Source: Ovis canadensis
Taxonomy: Eukaryota > Chordata > Mammalia > Artiodactyla > Bovidae
NCBI RefSeq assembly: GCF_042477335.2
Contig: NC_091260.1
Coordinates: 49,743,001 to 49,807,000 of the forward strand
Length of the DNA: 64,000 nucleotides
Direction: 5' to 3'
Shown: one piece after another, positions 34,390 through 44,956 of the stretch
Numbering within the stretch: position 1 is the first letter of the stretch
Layout: each line of letters starts with the position of its first letter
Program-made: the position numbers and the translations under genes
The notes under the pieces: generated by a model
Databases searched by the model: none
Seen by the model: the letters and a program-made list of their open reading frames with translations, nothing else
What the model was told of the DNA's origin: nothing

Positions 34390-34525
34390 GCAGAATCTGA
34401 AATTAAATCTCTAATCCATCCTGTGCCAGCTGCATGGCCCAGGGCCAGTTGTTTCAGCCTCTTCATCCATACAATGGGGAGATCATACCCAGGAGCAACT
34501 GAAGATATGGTGTAAAAGAAAGGAA
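34390..34525 (+). mobile_element. MIR SINE fragment
   Basis: 'ccagctgcatggcccagggc', 'gtttcagcctcttcatccat', 'acaatggggagatcat' follow MIR order. Confidence 0.6.
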
Positions 34526-34617
34526 TCTCAGAATTTCTTGTAGTCTAGTCCCTAAAGAAGTGAAAATCAGGGCTCTTCGTATTAATCATGTTTTTAAATT
34601 GTCTATAGTTTATAATG

Positions 34618-34740
34618 AGCTTCCCTTGTAGCTCAGTTGGTGAAGAACCCACCTGCAATGCAGGAGACCTGGGTTCAATTCCTGGGTCAGGAAGATCACC
34701 TGGAGAAAGAAATAATGCTTTGATATCTTGAGGACCTGGT
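34618..34740 (+). mobile_element. Bov-tA head, degraded or truncated
   Basis: tRNA-like head with A-box (ttgtagctcagttggtg) and B-box (tgggttcaattcctg); the BovA body after 34700 is largely unrecognisable. Confidence 0.8.
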
Positions 34741-34987
34741 TGGCTGGGGAGAGAGTGCCCCTCTAGGATTAGCTAGTTCCTAGAGAGAGCAAACAATTTA
34801 CTTGTGAGTATGCCTGTGCAAACCAACCTGTCCAGAGCCCAAGTCTTCAACCACCTCCCTTACCTAATTCACATGCCCCAAGCCAATCTTTCCTCTGCCC
34901 TAAATCACCCCAGGGTCAGGAGCTGGACAACTAGATATCACCCCATAGTCCAGAGACTGCCAAAATTATTCAAACTAGCCAATCCTA

Positions 34988-36033
34988 CCTGAATGGTCTA
35001 GCAGTTTTCCCTACTTTCTTCAATTTAAGTCTGAATTTGGTAATAAGGAGTTCATGATCTGAGCCACAGTCAGCTCCTGGTCTTGTTTTTGTTGACTGTA
35101 TAGAGCTTCTCCATCTTTGGCTGCAAAGAATATAATCAATCTGATTTCGGTGTTGACCATCTGGTGATGTCCATGTGTAGAGTCTTCTCTTGTGTTGTTG
35201 GAAGAGGGTGTTTGCTATGACCAGTGCATTTTCTTGGCAAAACTCTATTAGTCTTTGCCCTGCTTCATTCCGCATTCCAAGGCCAAATGTGCCTGTTACT
35301 CCAGGTGTTTCTTGACTTCCTACTTATGCATTCCAGTCCCCTATAATGAAAAGGACATCTTTTTGGGGTGTTAGTTCTAAAAGGTCTTGTAGGTCTTCAT
35401 AGAACCGTTCATCTTCATCTTCTTCAGCATTACTGGTTGGGGCATAGACTTGGATAACTGTGATATTGAATGATTTGCCTTGGAGACGAACAGAGATCAT
35501 TCCGTCGTATTGAGATTGCATCCAAGTACTGCATTTCAGACTCTTCTGTTGACCATGATGGCTACTCCATTTCTTCTAAGGGATTCCTGCCCGCAGTAGT
35601 AGATATAATGGTCATCTGAGTTAAATTCACCCATTCCAGTCCATTTTAGTTCGCTGATTCCTAGAATGTCGACGTTCACTCTTGCCATCTCCTGTTTGAC
35701 CACTTCCAATTTGCCTTGATTCATGCACCTGACATTCCAGGTTCCCATGCAATATTGCTCTTTACAGCATCGGACCTTCCTTCTATCACCAGTCACATCC
35801 ACAGCTGGATATTGTTTTTGCTTTGGCTCCATCCCTTCATTCTTTCTGGAGTTATTTCTCCACTGATCCCCAGTAGCATATTGGGCACCTACTGACCTGG
35901 GGAGTTCCTCTTTCAGGATCCTATCATTTTGCCTTTTCATGCTGTTCATGGGGTTCTCAAGGCAAGAATACTGAAGTGGTTTGCCATTCCCTTCTCCAGT
36001 GGACCACATTCTGTCAGACCTCTCCACCATGAC
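34988..36033 (-). pseudogene. BovB apurinic-type endonuclease region (inverted)
   Basis: The minus strand encodes recognisable endonuclease blocks in order: GTWNVR (35728-35748), ISELKW, VYAPT, GDWNA (ending at 35327) and GSDHE (around 35050-35066). In this family these residues form the metal-binding catalytic site. It is broken: a TGA in the RV-RNAV position near 35536, a shift in frame shortly after, and a stop directly after GDWNA at 35324. It cannot give a full endonuclease. Confidence 0.93.
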
Positions 36034-37293
36034 CATGCTAGTAAAGTAATGCTCAAAATTCTCCAAGCCAGGCTTCAGCAATACGTGAACCGTGAACTTC
36101 CTTATGTTCAAGCTGGTTTTAGAAAAGGCAGAGGAACCAGAGATCAAATTGCCAACATCCGATGGATCATCGAAAAAGCAAGAGAGTTCCAGAAAAACAT
36201 CTATTTCTGCTTTATTGACTATGCCAAAGCCTTTGACTGTGTGGATCACACTAAACTGTGGAAAATTCTGAAAGAGATGGGAATACCAGACCACCTGACC
36301 TGCCTCTTGAGAAATCTGTATGCAGGCCAGGAAGCAACAGTTAGAACTGGACATGGAACAACAGACTGGTTCCAAATGGGAAAAGGAGTACATCAAGGCT
36401 GTATATTGTCACCCTGCTTATTTAACTTATATGCAGAGTACATCATGAGAAATGCTGGACTGGAAGAAACACAAGCTGGAATCAAGATTGCCGGGAGAAA
36501 TATCAATAACCTCAGATATGCAGATGACACCACCCTTATGGCAGAAAGTGAAGAGGAACTAAAAAGGCTCTTGATGAAAGTGAAAGAGGAGAGTGGAAAA
36601 GTTGGCCTAAAGCTCAACATTCAGAAAATGAAGATCATGGCATCCGGTCCCATCACTTCATGGCAAATAGATGGGAAAACAGTGGAAACAGTGTCAGACT
36701 TTATTTTGGGGGGCTCCAAAATCACTGCAGATGGTGACTGCAGCCATGAAATTAAAAGACGCTTACTCCTTGGAAGAAAAGTTATGACCAACCTAGATAG
36801 CGCATTCAAAAGCAGACACATTACTTTGCCAACAAAGGTCCATCTAGTCAAGGCTATGGTTTTTCCTGTGGTCATGTATGGATGTGAGAGTTGGACTGTG
36901 AAGAAAGCTGAGCGCTGAAGAATTGATACTTTTGAAGTGTGGTGTTGGAGAAGACTCTTGAGAGTCCCTTGGACTGCAAGGAGATCCAACCAGTCCATTC
37001 TGAAGGAGATCAGCCCTGGGATTTCTTTGGAAGGAATGATGCTAAAGCTGAAACTCCAGTACTTTGGCCACCTCATGCGAAGAGTTGACTCATTGGAAAA
37101 GACTCTGATGCTGGGAGGGATTGTGGGCAGGAGGAGAAGGGGGCGACAGAGAATGAGATGGCTGGATGGCATCACTGACTCGATGGACGTGAGTCTGAGT
37201 GAACTCCGGGAGTTGGTGATGGACAGGGAGGCCTGGCGTGCTGCGATTCATGAGGTCGCAAAGAGTCGGACATGACTGAGCGACTGAACTGAA
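36034..37293 (+). pseudogene. BovB reverse transcriptase and C-terminal region
   Basis: One long frame shows RT blocks in order: AGFRKGRGTRDQIANI, FIDYAKAFDCVDH (from 36211), QGCILSPCLFNLY, and the catalytic YADD at 36517-36528, then the conserved YGCESWTVKKAE. A TGA at 36916-36918, consistent with CGA-to-TGA decay, stops it; the same frame then continues from 36919 to 37275 through [17 protein letters not shown] and [12 protein letters not shown]. The N-terminal part of the protein is not in this orientation. Upstream residues of the frame before 36034 come from antisense BovB 5' sequence. Confidence 0.93.
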
Positions 37294-37520
37294 CTGAGCC
37301 AATCCTAAAATATGTATTCCTCCCTACCATGCCTTTCCTGCAGGGATAACAAGAAAGTCTTCTGCCCTTGCTTTCTCCTGGCTCCTCTGCCTCTGACCAG
37401 CCTTGGTGTTTCCCATGTGGCCCTGAATGGCATGGTGCGTCCTTTCCTCTTAAAAAACTGTAATAAACTTCTTTCAATAGCATTGACCTCTCTATGTCAT
37501 CACTTAGTTACCTCTATAAG

Positions 37521-37698
37521 GAAAATCCTGGGTACAGTCAAAACACCCTTGCAATCTAAGCTCTTATGACTCACAATCAAAACCCAGGAACCAAATAACT
37601 TCAGGAAATTTAGTGTTCCAAACTAAGATCCAAGTAAATTTGATTAACAGAGGATACTTGTATTATGTAGTCTGAATCCTTAATACTCTCAAGATCAA
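37521..37698. other. Unassigned sequence
   Basis: Nothing recognised. Confidence 0.3.
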
Positions 37699-37708
37699 AA
37701 GTGTTGTT

Positions 37709-38039
37709 GGGGGCTTTCCTAGTGATCCAGTGGTAAAGAATATGTCTGTCAATGCAGGGGACACAGGTTCCATCCCTGGACTGGGAAGATCTCACATGCT
37801 GCAGAGCAGCTAAGCCCGTGCGCCACAGCCACTGAGCAGCACTCTAGAGCTCAGGAACCGCAGCTACTAAACCCCGAGTGCCTAGGGCCCATGCCCTGCA
37901 ACAAGAGAACCATGACAGTGAGAAGTCTGCACCACAACTAGAGACTAGCCCCCACTCGCCACGACTAGAGAAAGTCCTTGCACACCAATGAAGACCCAGG
38001 GCAGCCATAAATATGTAAGTAAATCTTTAAAAAATAAAT
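37709..38039 (+). mobile_element. CHR-2 type tRNA SINE
   Basis: About 330 bp, head 'gggctttcctagtgatcca', multiple body units, tail 'aaaaaataaata'. Probable TSD aagtgttgtt (37699-37708) versus aagtgctgtt (38040-38049). Confidence 0.9.
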
Positions 38040-38182
38040 AAGTGCTGTTTGTGATCAGCAGCTGTTCCCCAAATAGGGGACACAAACTAGATAAGCCAAG
38101 AGCTACAGGTGTGTGAAGCTCCCTACTAAAAAGTTACAAAGTTGTATAAAGTACTGCTCTGTACCTTCCAGTATGTATAGTA

Positions 38183-38227
38183 GTGTGTGTGTGTGTGTGT
38201 GTATGTGTCTGTGTCTGTGTCTGTGTA
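38183..38227. repeat. (GT)n with (TGTGTC) part, at a SINE 3' end
   Basis: (GT)9-10 followed by ctgtgt units. It touches the 3' end of the minus-strand Bov-tA beginning at 38228. Confidence 0.92.
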
Positions 38228-38443
38228 TATCCTCAGTTGCTCAGTCATGTCTGTCCTTTTGCGACCCCATGGACTATAGCCTGCCAGGCTCCTCTGTCCT
38301 TGGACTTTTCCAGGCAAGAATACTAGAATAGGTTGCCATTTCCTCCTCCAGGAGATCTTCCCAACCCAGGGAATGAACCCACATCTCTTGCATCTGCTGC
38401 GCTAGCAGATAGATTCTATACCACTGTGCCACCTTGGAAACAC
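38228..38443 (-). mobile_element. Bov-tA SINE, minus orientation
   Basis: Complete but diverged, with a head that includes an extra tgctgcgctagcag stretch near 38395-38408. Confidence 0.87.
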
Positions 38444-38935
38444 CATATGCAGCAAAACATGAAAAATATCCAATGAATATTATACACTATCAAAGTTTAG
38501 AGTAGCAAGAAGGCACCAATAATATCAATAGAAGTCAATGGAGAGTCAAGCATAATTTAAGGGAAATGAGAATGTTCTGGTCCAAGTCCGAGTCTGCGGT
38601 TGGTTCACTAACATGGTTTTCCTACAGACATGGGAAACCCTTCACTTCACAGTCATTGGCATTCAGCCCCTTTGCCTCACAGGCTGCTAGCACCTCCTTC
38701 TTGGAATGCTCTCTGGCCTAAGCTCTCTCAACCCCTTGGCTGTGACTGTTCCTTCCATGGGCCATGGTGCCACCCATGCTTCTGTGAGGCTTTGAGTGCG
38801 TCTTCATTCCACCATTGATCCACTTCAGCACATCAACAGATAGCTGCCTGAGTCTTCAGCTAATGCATCCTTGAAGGAATGTGTTTCTGAGAATACAGTT
38901 CTAAGGTGAGAGGCTGGGCCACAGGACTATGCCTT
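38444..38935. other. Unassigned sequence
   Basis: No gene or repeat recognised; a C/T-rich frame at 38630-38818 lacks a domain. Confidence 0.3.
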
Positions 38936-38948
38936 GTCACTGGTCATT

Positions 38949-39038
38949 GCTGCTGCTGCTGCTGCTGCTGCTGCTAAGTCGCTTCAGTCGTGTCCAACTC
39001 TGTGTGACCCCATAGACGGCAGCCCACCAGGCTCCCCC
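38949..39038 (-). mobile_element. BOV-A2 3' fragment with (GCT)n
   Basis: About 90 bp of BovA with eight gct units at its 3' end on the minus strand. TSDs gtcactggtcatt (38936-38948) and gtcatcggtcatt (39039-39051), 11 of 13 matching. Confidence 0.9.
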
Positions 39039-39051
39039 GTCATCGGTCATT

Positions 39052-39427
39052 AGTTCAAGTTAAAAGAAGCCACTGAGGAAACTCAGTCCAAAAGTCAGCC
39101 ATGCCAACCAGACGTGGGCCAAGCAAGCAGTGCTCTGGGTTAGGTTTCATTCTGGACCACTGACAGGGTTTTTGGTGAATGTCACCATATATGATTGGCT
39201 TTTCCTCAAGAACTGGAACATTATCTGAAGAATTCTCCATTTCCCACTAGATGCTAAAAACATGTTTCCAATTTTGTTTACTTACTTATATGGCTCTTGC
39301 ATTTGTTCAATGCTTCTTTAGTTGTCCTTTACAAGGCTCATGACAGAAATATCTGCTTTGACAGGAACTTCCCAGCAGGCAGTGCGTTCTCCCTCTGTTA
39401 CTCCTAAGGCTGCAGGTGATGGAATGT
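39052..39427. other. Unassigned sequence
   Basis: No gene or repeat recognised. Confidence 0.3.
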
Positions 39428-39625
39428 GTGTGGGCTACAGAATCAGACTGTGGCTTGGGTTTGATGGCCTCTCACAAGCTGTGTGACATTGAGCAAGTCA
39501 CTAAACCTTTCTGAGCCTCTTCTCCTTTCAGAAAAAATGGTAATAGTCATATCTACTCACAGGGTTGTTGTGAGGATTAAATGAAATAACCGAGGTAAAG
39601 CCCTTAGCACAGAGTCATGTACAAT
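39428..39625 (+). mobile_element. MIR SINE, plus orientation
   Basis: 'caagctgtgtgacattgagc', 'aagtcactaaacctttctga', 'cagggttgttgtgaggatta', 'aaatgaaataaccgaggtaa'. Well preserved. Confidence 0.85.
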
Positions 39626-39789
39626 GCAAAACCTAGTTTTCTAGTCTAGTGCTAGCTTACAAGTGCTCTTAAGAGCCTGTAAAGCAAGATATAATGATAA
39701 AGTCCTTGAACTCAAAGATAGGGTAAACTACTGTTGTTAAGAGCTAGTGTAATGACTGTATGAAAGTGTACTAGCTGGGATGGATTAGT

Positions 39790-40200
39790 TTATGCTGCAG
39801 TAACAAACAACCCCAACATCTCAGTGGCTTAAAACAATAAAGGCTTGTTTTTTGCTCATGTTACATGTCCATCATGAGCAGACTGGGGAGTGGGGAGAGT
39901 CTGAATCTCACCTCATCCTCATTCAGACATACAGGCTAACAGGGATTCCACCATATGCAAAGTAGTTGGTTGTCTTGGCAGAGGGAAGGAGAGATGAAGA
40001 ATCCTACTCTAGCTCTTAAATATACTTTAGCAAAACATTATTCATATATTATTGGCCAGAGAGAATCCCTGGCTATACATAACTCCAGAAGGACAGGGAA
40101 GTACAGGCTTCCCGAAGACTCAGAAGTAGAGTGGAACCAGAGGCTGATAAAAGTACTCATTTCTTCCACAGAAGGTATATGGTGTATGGTGAGATCATAA
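39790..40200 (+). repeat. Ancient interspersed repeat, family unassigned
   Basis: Opens with 'gtttatgctgcagtaacaaa' and 'caacatctcagtggcttaaa', a known mammalian repeat layout; later 'ctagctcttaaatatacttt' and 'attggccagagagaatccc'. A diverged relative is at 29310-29475. The family is not named here for lack of certainty. Confidence 0.5.
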
Positions 40201-40289
40201 AGAAAGGAAAGCATAAGGTTGCCTTACATTTCCAGAGAGCCTTTGTCAGGGGGAGAATGCATGTGATGAAACTTTAGAAGTGAAGTACA

Positions 40290-40618
40290 GGGTGTCCCTG
40301 GTGGCTCAGTGGTAAGGAATCTACCTGCCAATGCAGGAGACACAGATTCCATCCCTGACCCGGGAAGATCCCACACACTGCAGAGCAGCTAAGCCTGTTC
40401 ACCACAACTACTGAGCCAGTGCTCTGGAGCTTAGGAGCTGCAACCACTGAAGCCTGTGAGCCCTTGAGCCCGTCCTCAGCAACAAGAGAAGCCACCTCAA
40501 GGAGAAGCCTGAGCACCGCAGTTAGGGAGCAGCCCCCACTCTCTGCAACTAGAGAAAGTTCACGTATAGCAACAAAGACCCAGGACAGCCAGAAATAAAA
40601 CTAATTAATTTTTAGAAA
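40290..40618 (+). mobile_element. CHR-2 type tRNA SINE with TSD
   Basis: Head 'ggtgtccctggtggctcag', full body, 'gacccaggacagccagaaat' and tail. TSDs agaagtgaagtaca (40276-40289) and agaaatgaattaca (40619-40632) match at 12 of 14. Confidence 0.92.
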
Positions 40619-40629
40619 AGAAATGAATT

Positions 40630-41270
40630 ACAACTTGACAGATGAGCAAAGGAACAGGAGGTGCCCTAGACAGAGGGACAAAAAAACACGTCAAAAACAT
40701 GTGTGCAAAGCCTTGGAGGCCTGCAAGAGCATGATGCTCTCTGGGAACAAGTAATTTCATGTTCACAGGAAGAAAAAAGGGTGATGTGTGAAGAACTGGG
40801 AACTGAGTTTGGACCAGTGCTAGATCATGTCACAATAAGGAGTTGAGACTTTATCATACAGGTGATGGGGGAGAGGCAGAAGCCTTGAAAAGTTCTGACA
40901 AAGGAGAGTGCTGGGATCAGATTTATTTGCTCATCTTTTCAGTCAAGACATATTTACCGAGTGTCTAGTAAGAGCAAAGCACTGTTCAAGGAATTCGGGA
41001 TATATTGGTGAACAAAGTTCTGCCTTCATGGAACTCAAATGCCAATGGCAGAAAAAGCACTGCAGCAGCAGTTAGGGCCCTGGATTAGAAGGGACTGGTT
41101 GAGATGAGAAGCAGAGAAAGCAGGGAGGAGGTTATTGCAATAGTAGAGATGAGTAATAACGTGGGCCTAAAGTCCGCTAGCGAGAGTGAAGAGATGGAAA
41201 CAGATGAGAGACAGATGAGCGTATCAGCAGGACCTGGGGATGCGACGAAGCGTTCAGAAGTGGGAGAAGC
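40630..41270 (-). mobile_element. L2 LINE, minus orientation, with an L2 3' end inside
   Basis: Reverse L2 coding-adjacent sequence at 40640-40925 (for example 'gtgtgcaaagccttggaggc', 'gtgctgggatcagatttat'), then an L2 3' terminus in reverse at 40928-41048 ('catatttaccgagtgtctag'), then further reverse L2 at 41048-41240 ('aggaggttattgcaatagta'). The order suggests one L2 interrupted by another L2 end. Confidence 0.6.
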
Positions 41271-42554
41271 TCAGCATGACCCTCTGTTTTCCTGCTTGAA
41301 CGATTAGATGAGTGTCAGTGTCCTTCAGCGAGTCTGAGAACTCAGAAGGAAGAACAGATTATGAAGACGTGATGAGTTTTGTTGGAACTGTATTGACTTT
41401 GACCTCTTTTTTCTGACAGGAATTTTGATGTAACTGGGACTCAAGAGATGGCTATGCACTGAAAACATATATATTGGGGGATAAACAGCAGAGAGCAGAA
41501 ACAAGGGGGAGAATCTAAACTGATGACAAGTGTATATCTTCTCTTCCTCTCAAGACCTGATGGGGTGACATGGGCAAAAACATCTGTAAGTACAGCTACA
41601 CATTCAAAATTTTTCCATTTTGATAAGAAATGGAAATCTGACAGTTTATAAATGTATGCCTATTTTTTTTAAAAGAAAAGAATTGAGAAAAAGAATGGCA
41701 CTAGACTTATCAAATGCAATGCAGGAATCTAGAAGATCATGAAGAAAATGCCTTCAAATTTCTAAGAGAAAATGGCTTTGAATCTAAATTCCAGACTCAT
41801 CCAAATTTCCAATCAAGTGCAAGGATAAATGGAAAACATTTAGTTGAGCAAGGACTCAAAAAAACTTTGACTTCCATGTTCTCTTTAGAAGCATTCAGGA
41901 AATTTCTTCACCAAACAGGAATACCCAGTGGATCTAGAGAAAAAGGGGGTCTGACCAAAGTAGGAGGAAGGAGAGTTATGTTGCAAAGAATGAGGGAAAG
42001 CGAACGGGAGAGTTGAAATGTGACCAGATAGAATTGAGCATTTGGGGAAACCTGTTAAGTTTGTGACAGACATAATGCCGCACTCAGGGGGAAATAAAAG
42101 AAATAACGAATATCTGTATGAAAGAATCTGCAAGTGAGTATTAGGGGCAATTATTGACTCTAGGAGAAATAAAAATGATACTACTGAGTAAATATTATCA
42201 AAAACCCTCCTCGGGTTAAAAATGAATAGATTAATATGATAACATTGTAAATGCTGATAGTTTAATAAGGACTATAACTATCTTAGAGGGATCAGAGAGG
42301 GAAGTGCAGGGACGCTCAATGCAGCCACATCCTCACCTATACTGGAAGAAACTTGTTAATTTCAGAGATTTCCCAAAATTGATGTATGAAGATCTAGTGT
42401 TCTAAAATATTCTAGAAATGAGGGGACAACTACGGAAAGAAACTGCCAAAATAATTAAAAAGTATTGCCTGCGCAGAATAGAAATGCACACACATAGGGT
42501 AAAGGTGGCAGGTGTAGGAGGCAGATTTTTACATTCTAAGTCTTTCAGAACAAT
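41271..42554. other. Unassigned sequence
   Basis: About 1.3 kb without recognised gene or repeat. The frame at 41714-42016 (MQCRNLEDHEENAFKFL start) shows no known domain. Confidence 0.3.
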
Positions 42555-42680
42555 TTTTTTTCAAACTTTAAACTTTTTATTTTGTACTGGGGTATAGCCA
42601 GTTAACAATGTCATGGTAGTTTCAGGTGAATAGCGAAGGAACTCAGCCATATATCTACATGTATCCATTCTCCCCCACAG
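42555..42680 (-). mobile_element. L1 3' end, minus orientation
   Basis: 'tttttattttgtactggggt', 'atagccagttaacaatgtca', 'tgtatccattctcccccac' match the reverse of the ruminant L1 3' region. Confidence 0.75.
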
Positions 42681-42892
42681 AACAATTTTGATAGTAGACA
42701 TACAGAAGACTATGGAAGGAAGGGAAGAATGAGAAGCAAAGGACCCTAAGAATTCTGAGGAACAACAACACTATAAAGACTCAAGAAATTAACAGCAAAG
42801 AGATGTAAGGGGAACCAGGAGAAGATGTCCCTCAGAAACTAGAAGAATGACATTAACTGAGTTCCTACCTGCCGTGAGAGACTGTTACTGAG

Positions 42893-43075
42893 GAACTATC
42901 AATGACAAAGAATTTGCCTACAATGCGAGAGACCTGGGTTCAAATCCTGGGTTGGGAAGATCCCCTGGAGAACGGAATGGCAACCCATTTCAGTATTCTG
43001 GCCTGGAGAATTTCATGGACAGAAGAGGCTAGTGGGCTACAGTCCATGGGGGCTGCAAAAGGTCAGACATGACTG

Positions 43076-43080
<5 letters not shown>
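42893..43080 (+). mobile_element. Bov-tA SINE lacking its first bases
   Basis: Head begins at tgacaaagaatttgcctac; B-box tgggttcaaatcctgg is intact; body runs to 'gactgagtaa' and then directly into (CA)15. Confidence 0.88.

Positions 43081-43110
<30 letters not shown>
43081..43110. repeat. (CA)15 microsatellite at a SINE 3' end
   Basis: Perfect run immediately after the Bov-tA ending at 43080. Confidence 0.97.
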
Positions 43111-43111
<1 letters not shown>

Positions 43112-43150
43112 CCCACTTACATCCATTTATAATTAAACTCTACGTAGATG

Positions 43151-43482
43151 TGAAATGAAAGTGAAAGTTGCTCAATCACGTCCCATTCTTTGAGACCCCA
43201 TGGACTGTAGCCCACCAGCATCTTCTGTCCTTGGCATTCTCCAGGCCAGAATACTGGAGTGGATAGCCATTCCCTTCTCCAGGGGATCTTCCCAACCCAG
43301 GATCCAACCCAGGTCTCCTGCACTGCAGGTGGATTCTTTACCATCTGAGCCACCAGGGAAGCCCAAGAACACTAGAGTACATAGCCTATCCATTGTCCAG
43401 TGGATGTTCCCAACCCATGAATCGAACTTGGGTCTCCTGCATTGCAGACAGATTCTTTACCAGCTGAGCTACCAAGGAAGCC
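43151..43482 (-). mobile_element. Double-headed Bov-tA SINE with one TSD pair
   Basis: On the minus strand: tRNA head 1 plus about 45 bp of BovA start (43482-43365), then a complete head 2 plus BovA body (43362-43151). One TSD pair, ctctacgtagatg (43138-43150) and ctctacatagatg (43483-43495), 12 of 13, spans the whole 332-bp unit, so it inserted as one element. Same layout as 44191-44529. Confidence 0.92.
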
Positions 43483-43495
43483 CTCTACATAGATG

Positions 43496-43997
43496 GGCCA
43501 AGCCCTAAAAGCAGTTCTGGAATTATAAGGTGTTGAGCAGTAGCTCTTGTTGCACCATTACCAGAGCAGCTAAATGCATACCTGGCCCTGGGAAAGCAGC
43601 TGAAGCTAACAAAGTCTCTCAGAAACTGCTTGGCTGCCCTGCACCCTCCCTAAGCTCCCTGCCTCCCCATCTGCCTGCCCCCACTGCCTGGTAGGAAAGG
43701 ACCTTGGACTCCTGTTTCAAAAGTAGGATTCGGGAACTCTCTATGGCTTCCACTCAGACATCTTGAGCCTTATTTCATCCTCAGACTCTTGTCCTTTGCC
43801 TCTTAGACTGGATCTGACATTCACTAGATGCTATCTGGGAGTCCCCATCTGCTCCTGGGGTTTCCTCCCACCCTCCATCGCACATGACAGAAATAGTTCA
43901 TGGAGCAGATGTAACTTTGCTTTTCCTGACATAACAGCTGTCCAACTCCTGGAGGGCTTTTCATTGGTTATCCTCGAGGTAAACTGCTTTAGTCAGT
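43496..43997. other. Unassigned sequence
   Basis: No gene or repeat recognised; C-rich at 43635-43690. Confidence 0.3.
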
Positions 43998-44125
43998 CAG
44001 TTAGTGTTAGTCACTTCAGTCGTGTCCAACTCTTTGCAACACCACGGACTGTAGCCCACCATGCTCCTCTGTCCATGGAATTCTCCAGGCAAGAACACTG
44101 GAGTGGGTTACCATTTTCTTCTTCT
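43998..44125 (-). mobile_element. BovA body fragment
   Basis: BovA monomer with 'cttcagtcgtgtccaactct' to 'cactggagtgggttaccatt'; head missing. Confidence 0.82.
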
Positions 44126-44190
44126 TCCTACTCCTTTATAGCTGGATAATGTGGCCATAGGTTGTTTATAGATATACTAGTTCTCTAATT

Positions 44191-44529
44191 AGGGCTTCCT
44201 GGGTTGTTCAGCTGGTAAAGAATCTGTCTGCAATGCAGGAGACCCTGGTTCATTTCCTGGGTCTGGAAGTTCCCCTGGAGAAGGGATAGTCTACCCACTC
44301 CAGGATTCTTAGGCTTTCCTGGTGGCTCAGACAGTAAAGAATCTGCCTGCAATGCGGGAGACTTGGGTTCCATCTCTGGGTTGGGAAGATCCCCTGGAGG
44401 AGGGCATGGCATCCCACTCCAGTATTCTTGCCTGGAGAATCCATATGGACAGAAGAGCCTGGCAGGCTACAATCTATGGGGTCAGAAAGAGTCGGGCATG
44501 ACTGAGTGACTAAGCACAGCACAGTATAA
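44191..44529 (+). mobile_element. Double-headed Bov-tA SINE with one TSD pair
   Basis: Head 1 with BovA start (44191-44311), head 2 (from about 44312, 'ggctttcctggtggctcag'), then BovA body to 44529. Exact TSD ttctctaatt at 44181-44190 and 44530-44539. The junction between heads is equivalent to that at 43362-43365. Confidence 0.92.
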
Positions 44530-44566
44530 TTCTCTAATTCATATAATTAGTACTAATTCTCTAATT

Positions 44567-44956
44567 AGTAAGAGCTGGATCATAAAGAAGGCTGAGCACC
44601 GAAGAACTGATATTTTCAAATTGTGGTGCTGGAGAAAACTCTTGAGAGTCCCTTGGACAGCAAGAGTTTGAGCTAGTCAATCCGAAAGGAAATCAACCCT
44701 GAATATTCATTGGAAGGACTGATGCTGAAGCTGAAGTTCCAATATTCTGGCCACCAGATGCGAAGAGCCAACTCATTGGAAAAGACCCTGAAGCTGGGAC
44801 AGATAGAAGGCAGGAGGAGAAGGGGGCGACAAAGGATGAGATGGTTGTATGGACACTGAGCAAACTCTGGGAAATGGTGAAGGACAGGGGAGCCTGGCAT
44901 GCTGCAGTCCATGGGATTGCAAAGAGTCAGATGTGACTTAGCGACTAAACAACAAC
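44567..44956 (+). mobile_element. BovB 3' fragment with 12-bp TSD
   Basis: Begins in the CESWTVKKAE-coding region (44569, gtaagagctggatcataaag), continues through RRLLRVPW... and ends in aaacaacaac. Exact TSD aattctctaatt at 44555-44566 and 44957-44968. A roughly 15-bp deletion removes part of the [10 protein letters not shown] region near 44850. Confidence 0.93.

Larger units (their letters stand above)
34988..37296. mobile_element. BovB LINE with 5' inversion (twin priming)
   Basis: A single insertion with exact 11-bp TSDs agccaatccta at 34977-34987 and 37297-37307. The left part (34988 to about 36033) holds the BovB 5' region and endonuclease on the minus strand; the right part (about 36034-37296) holds RT and 3' end on the plus strand. 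About 0.9 kb expected between endonuclease and RT is missing. This layout is what twin priming during target-primed reverse transcription produces. It is the least decayed BovB here. Confidence 0.95.
34748..37520 (+). mobile_element. LTR-like repeat interrupted by BovB
   Basis: Sequence continuous across the BovB insertion (34748-34987 joined to 37297-37520) reads like an endogenous retrovirus LTR: C-rich 5' part, 'gactgccaaaattattcaaa' near the insertion, and AATAAA at about 37462. No viral coding genes are present. The family is inferred from general layout only. Confidence 0.35.

Noticed and set aside
35536..36396. 286-residue minus-strand frame as one protein
   Set aside because: Its first third is antisense to the plus-strand RT; only the C-terminal part is BovB endonuclease.
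36621..37175. 184-residue minus-strand frame
   Set aside because: Antisense shadow of the BovB RT and C-terminal coding sequence.
34748..37520. Endogenous retrovirus with coding genes
   Set aside because: Only LTR-like sequence is seen; the coding sequence inside is BovB, which is a non-LTR element.
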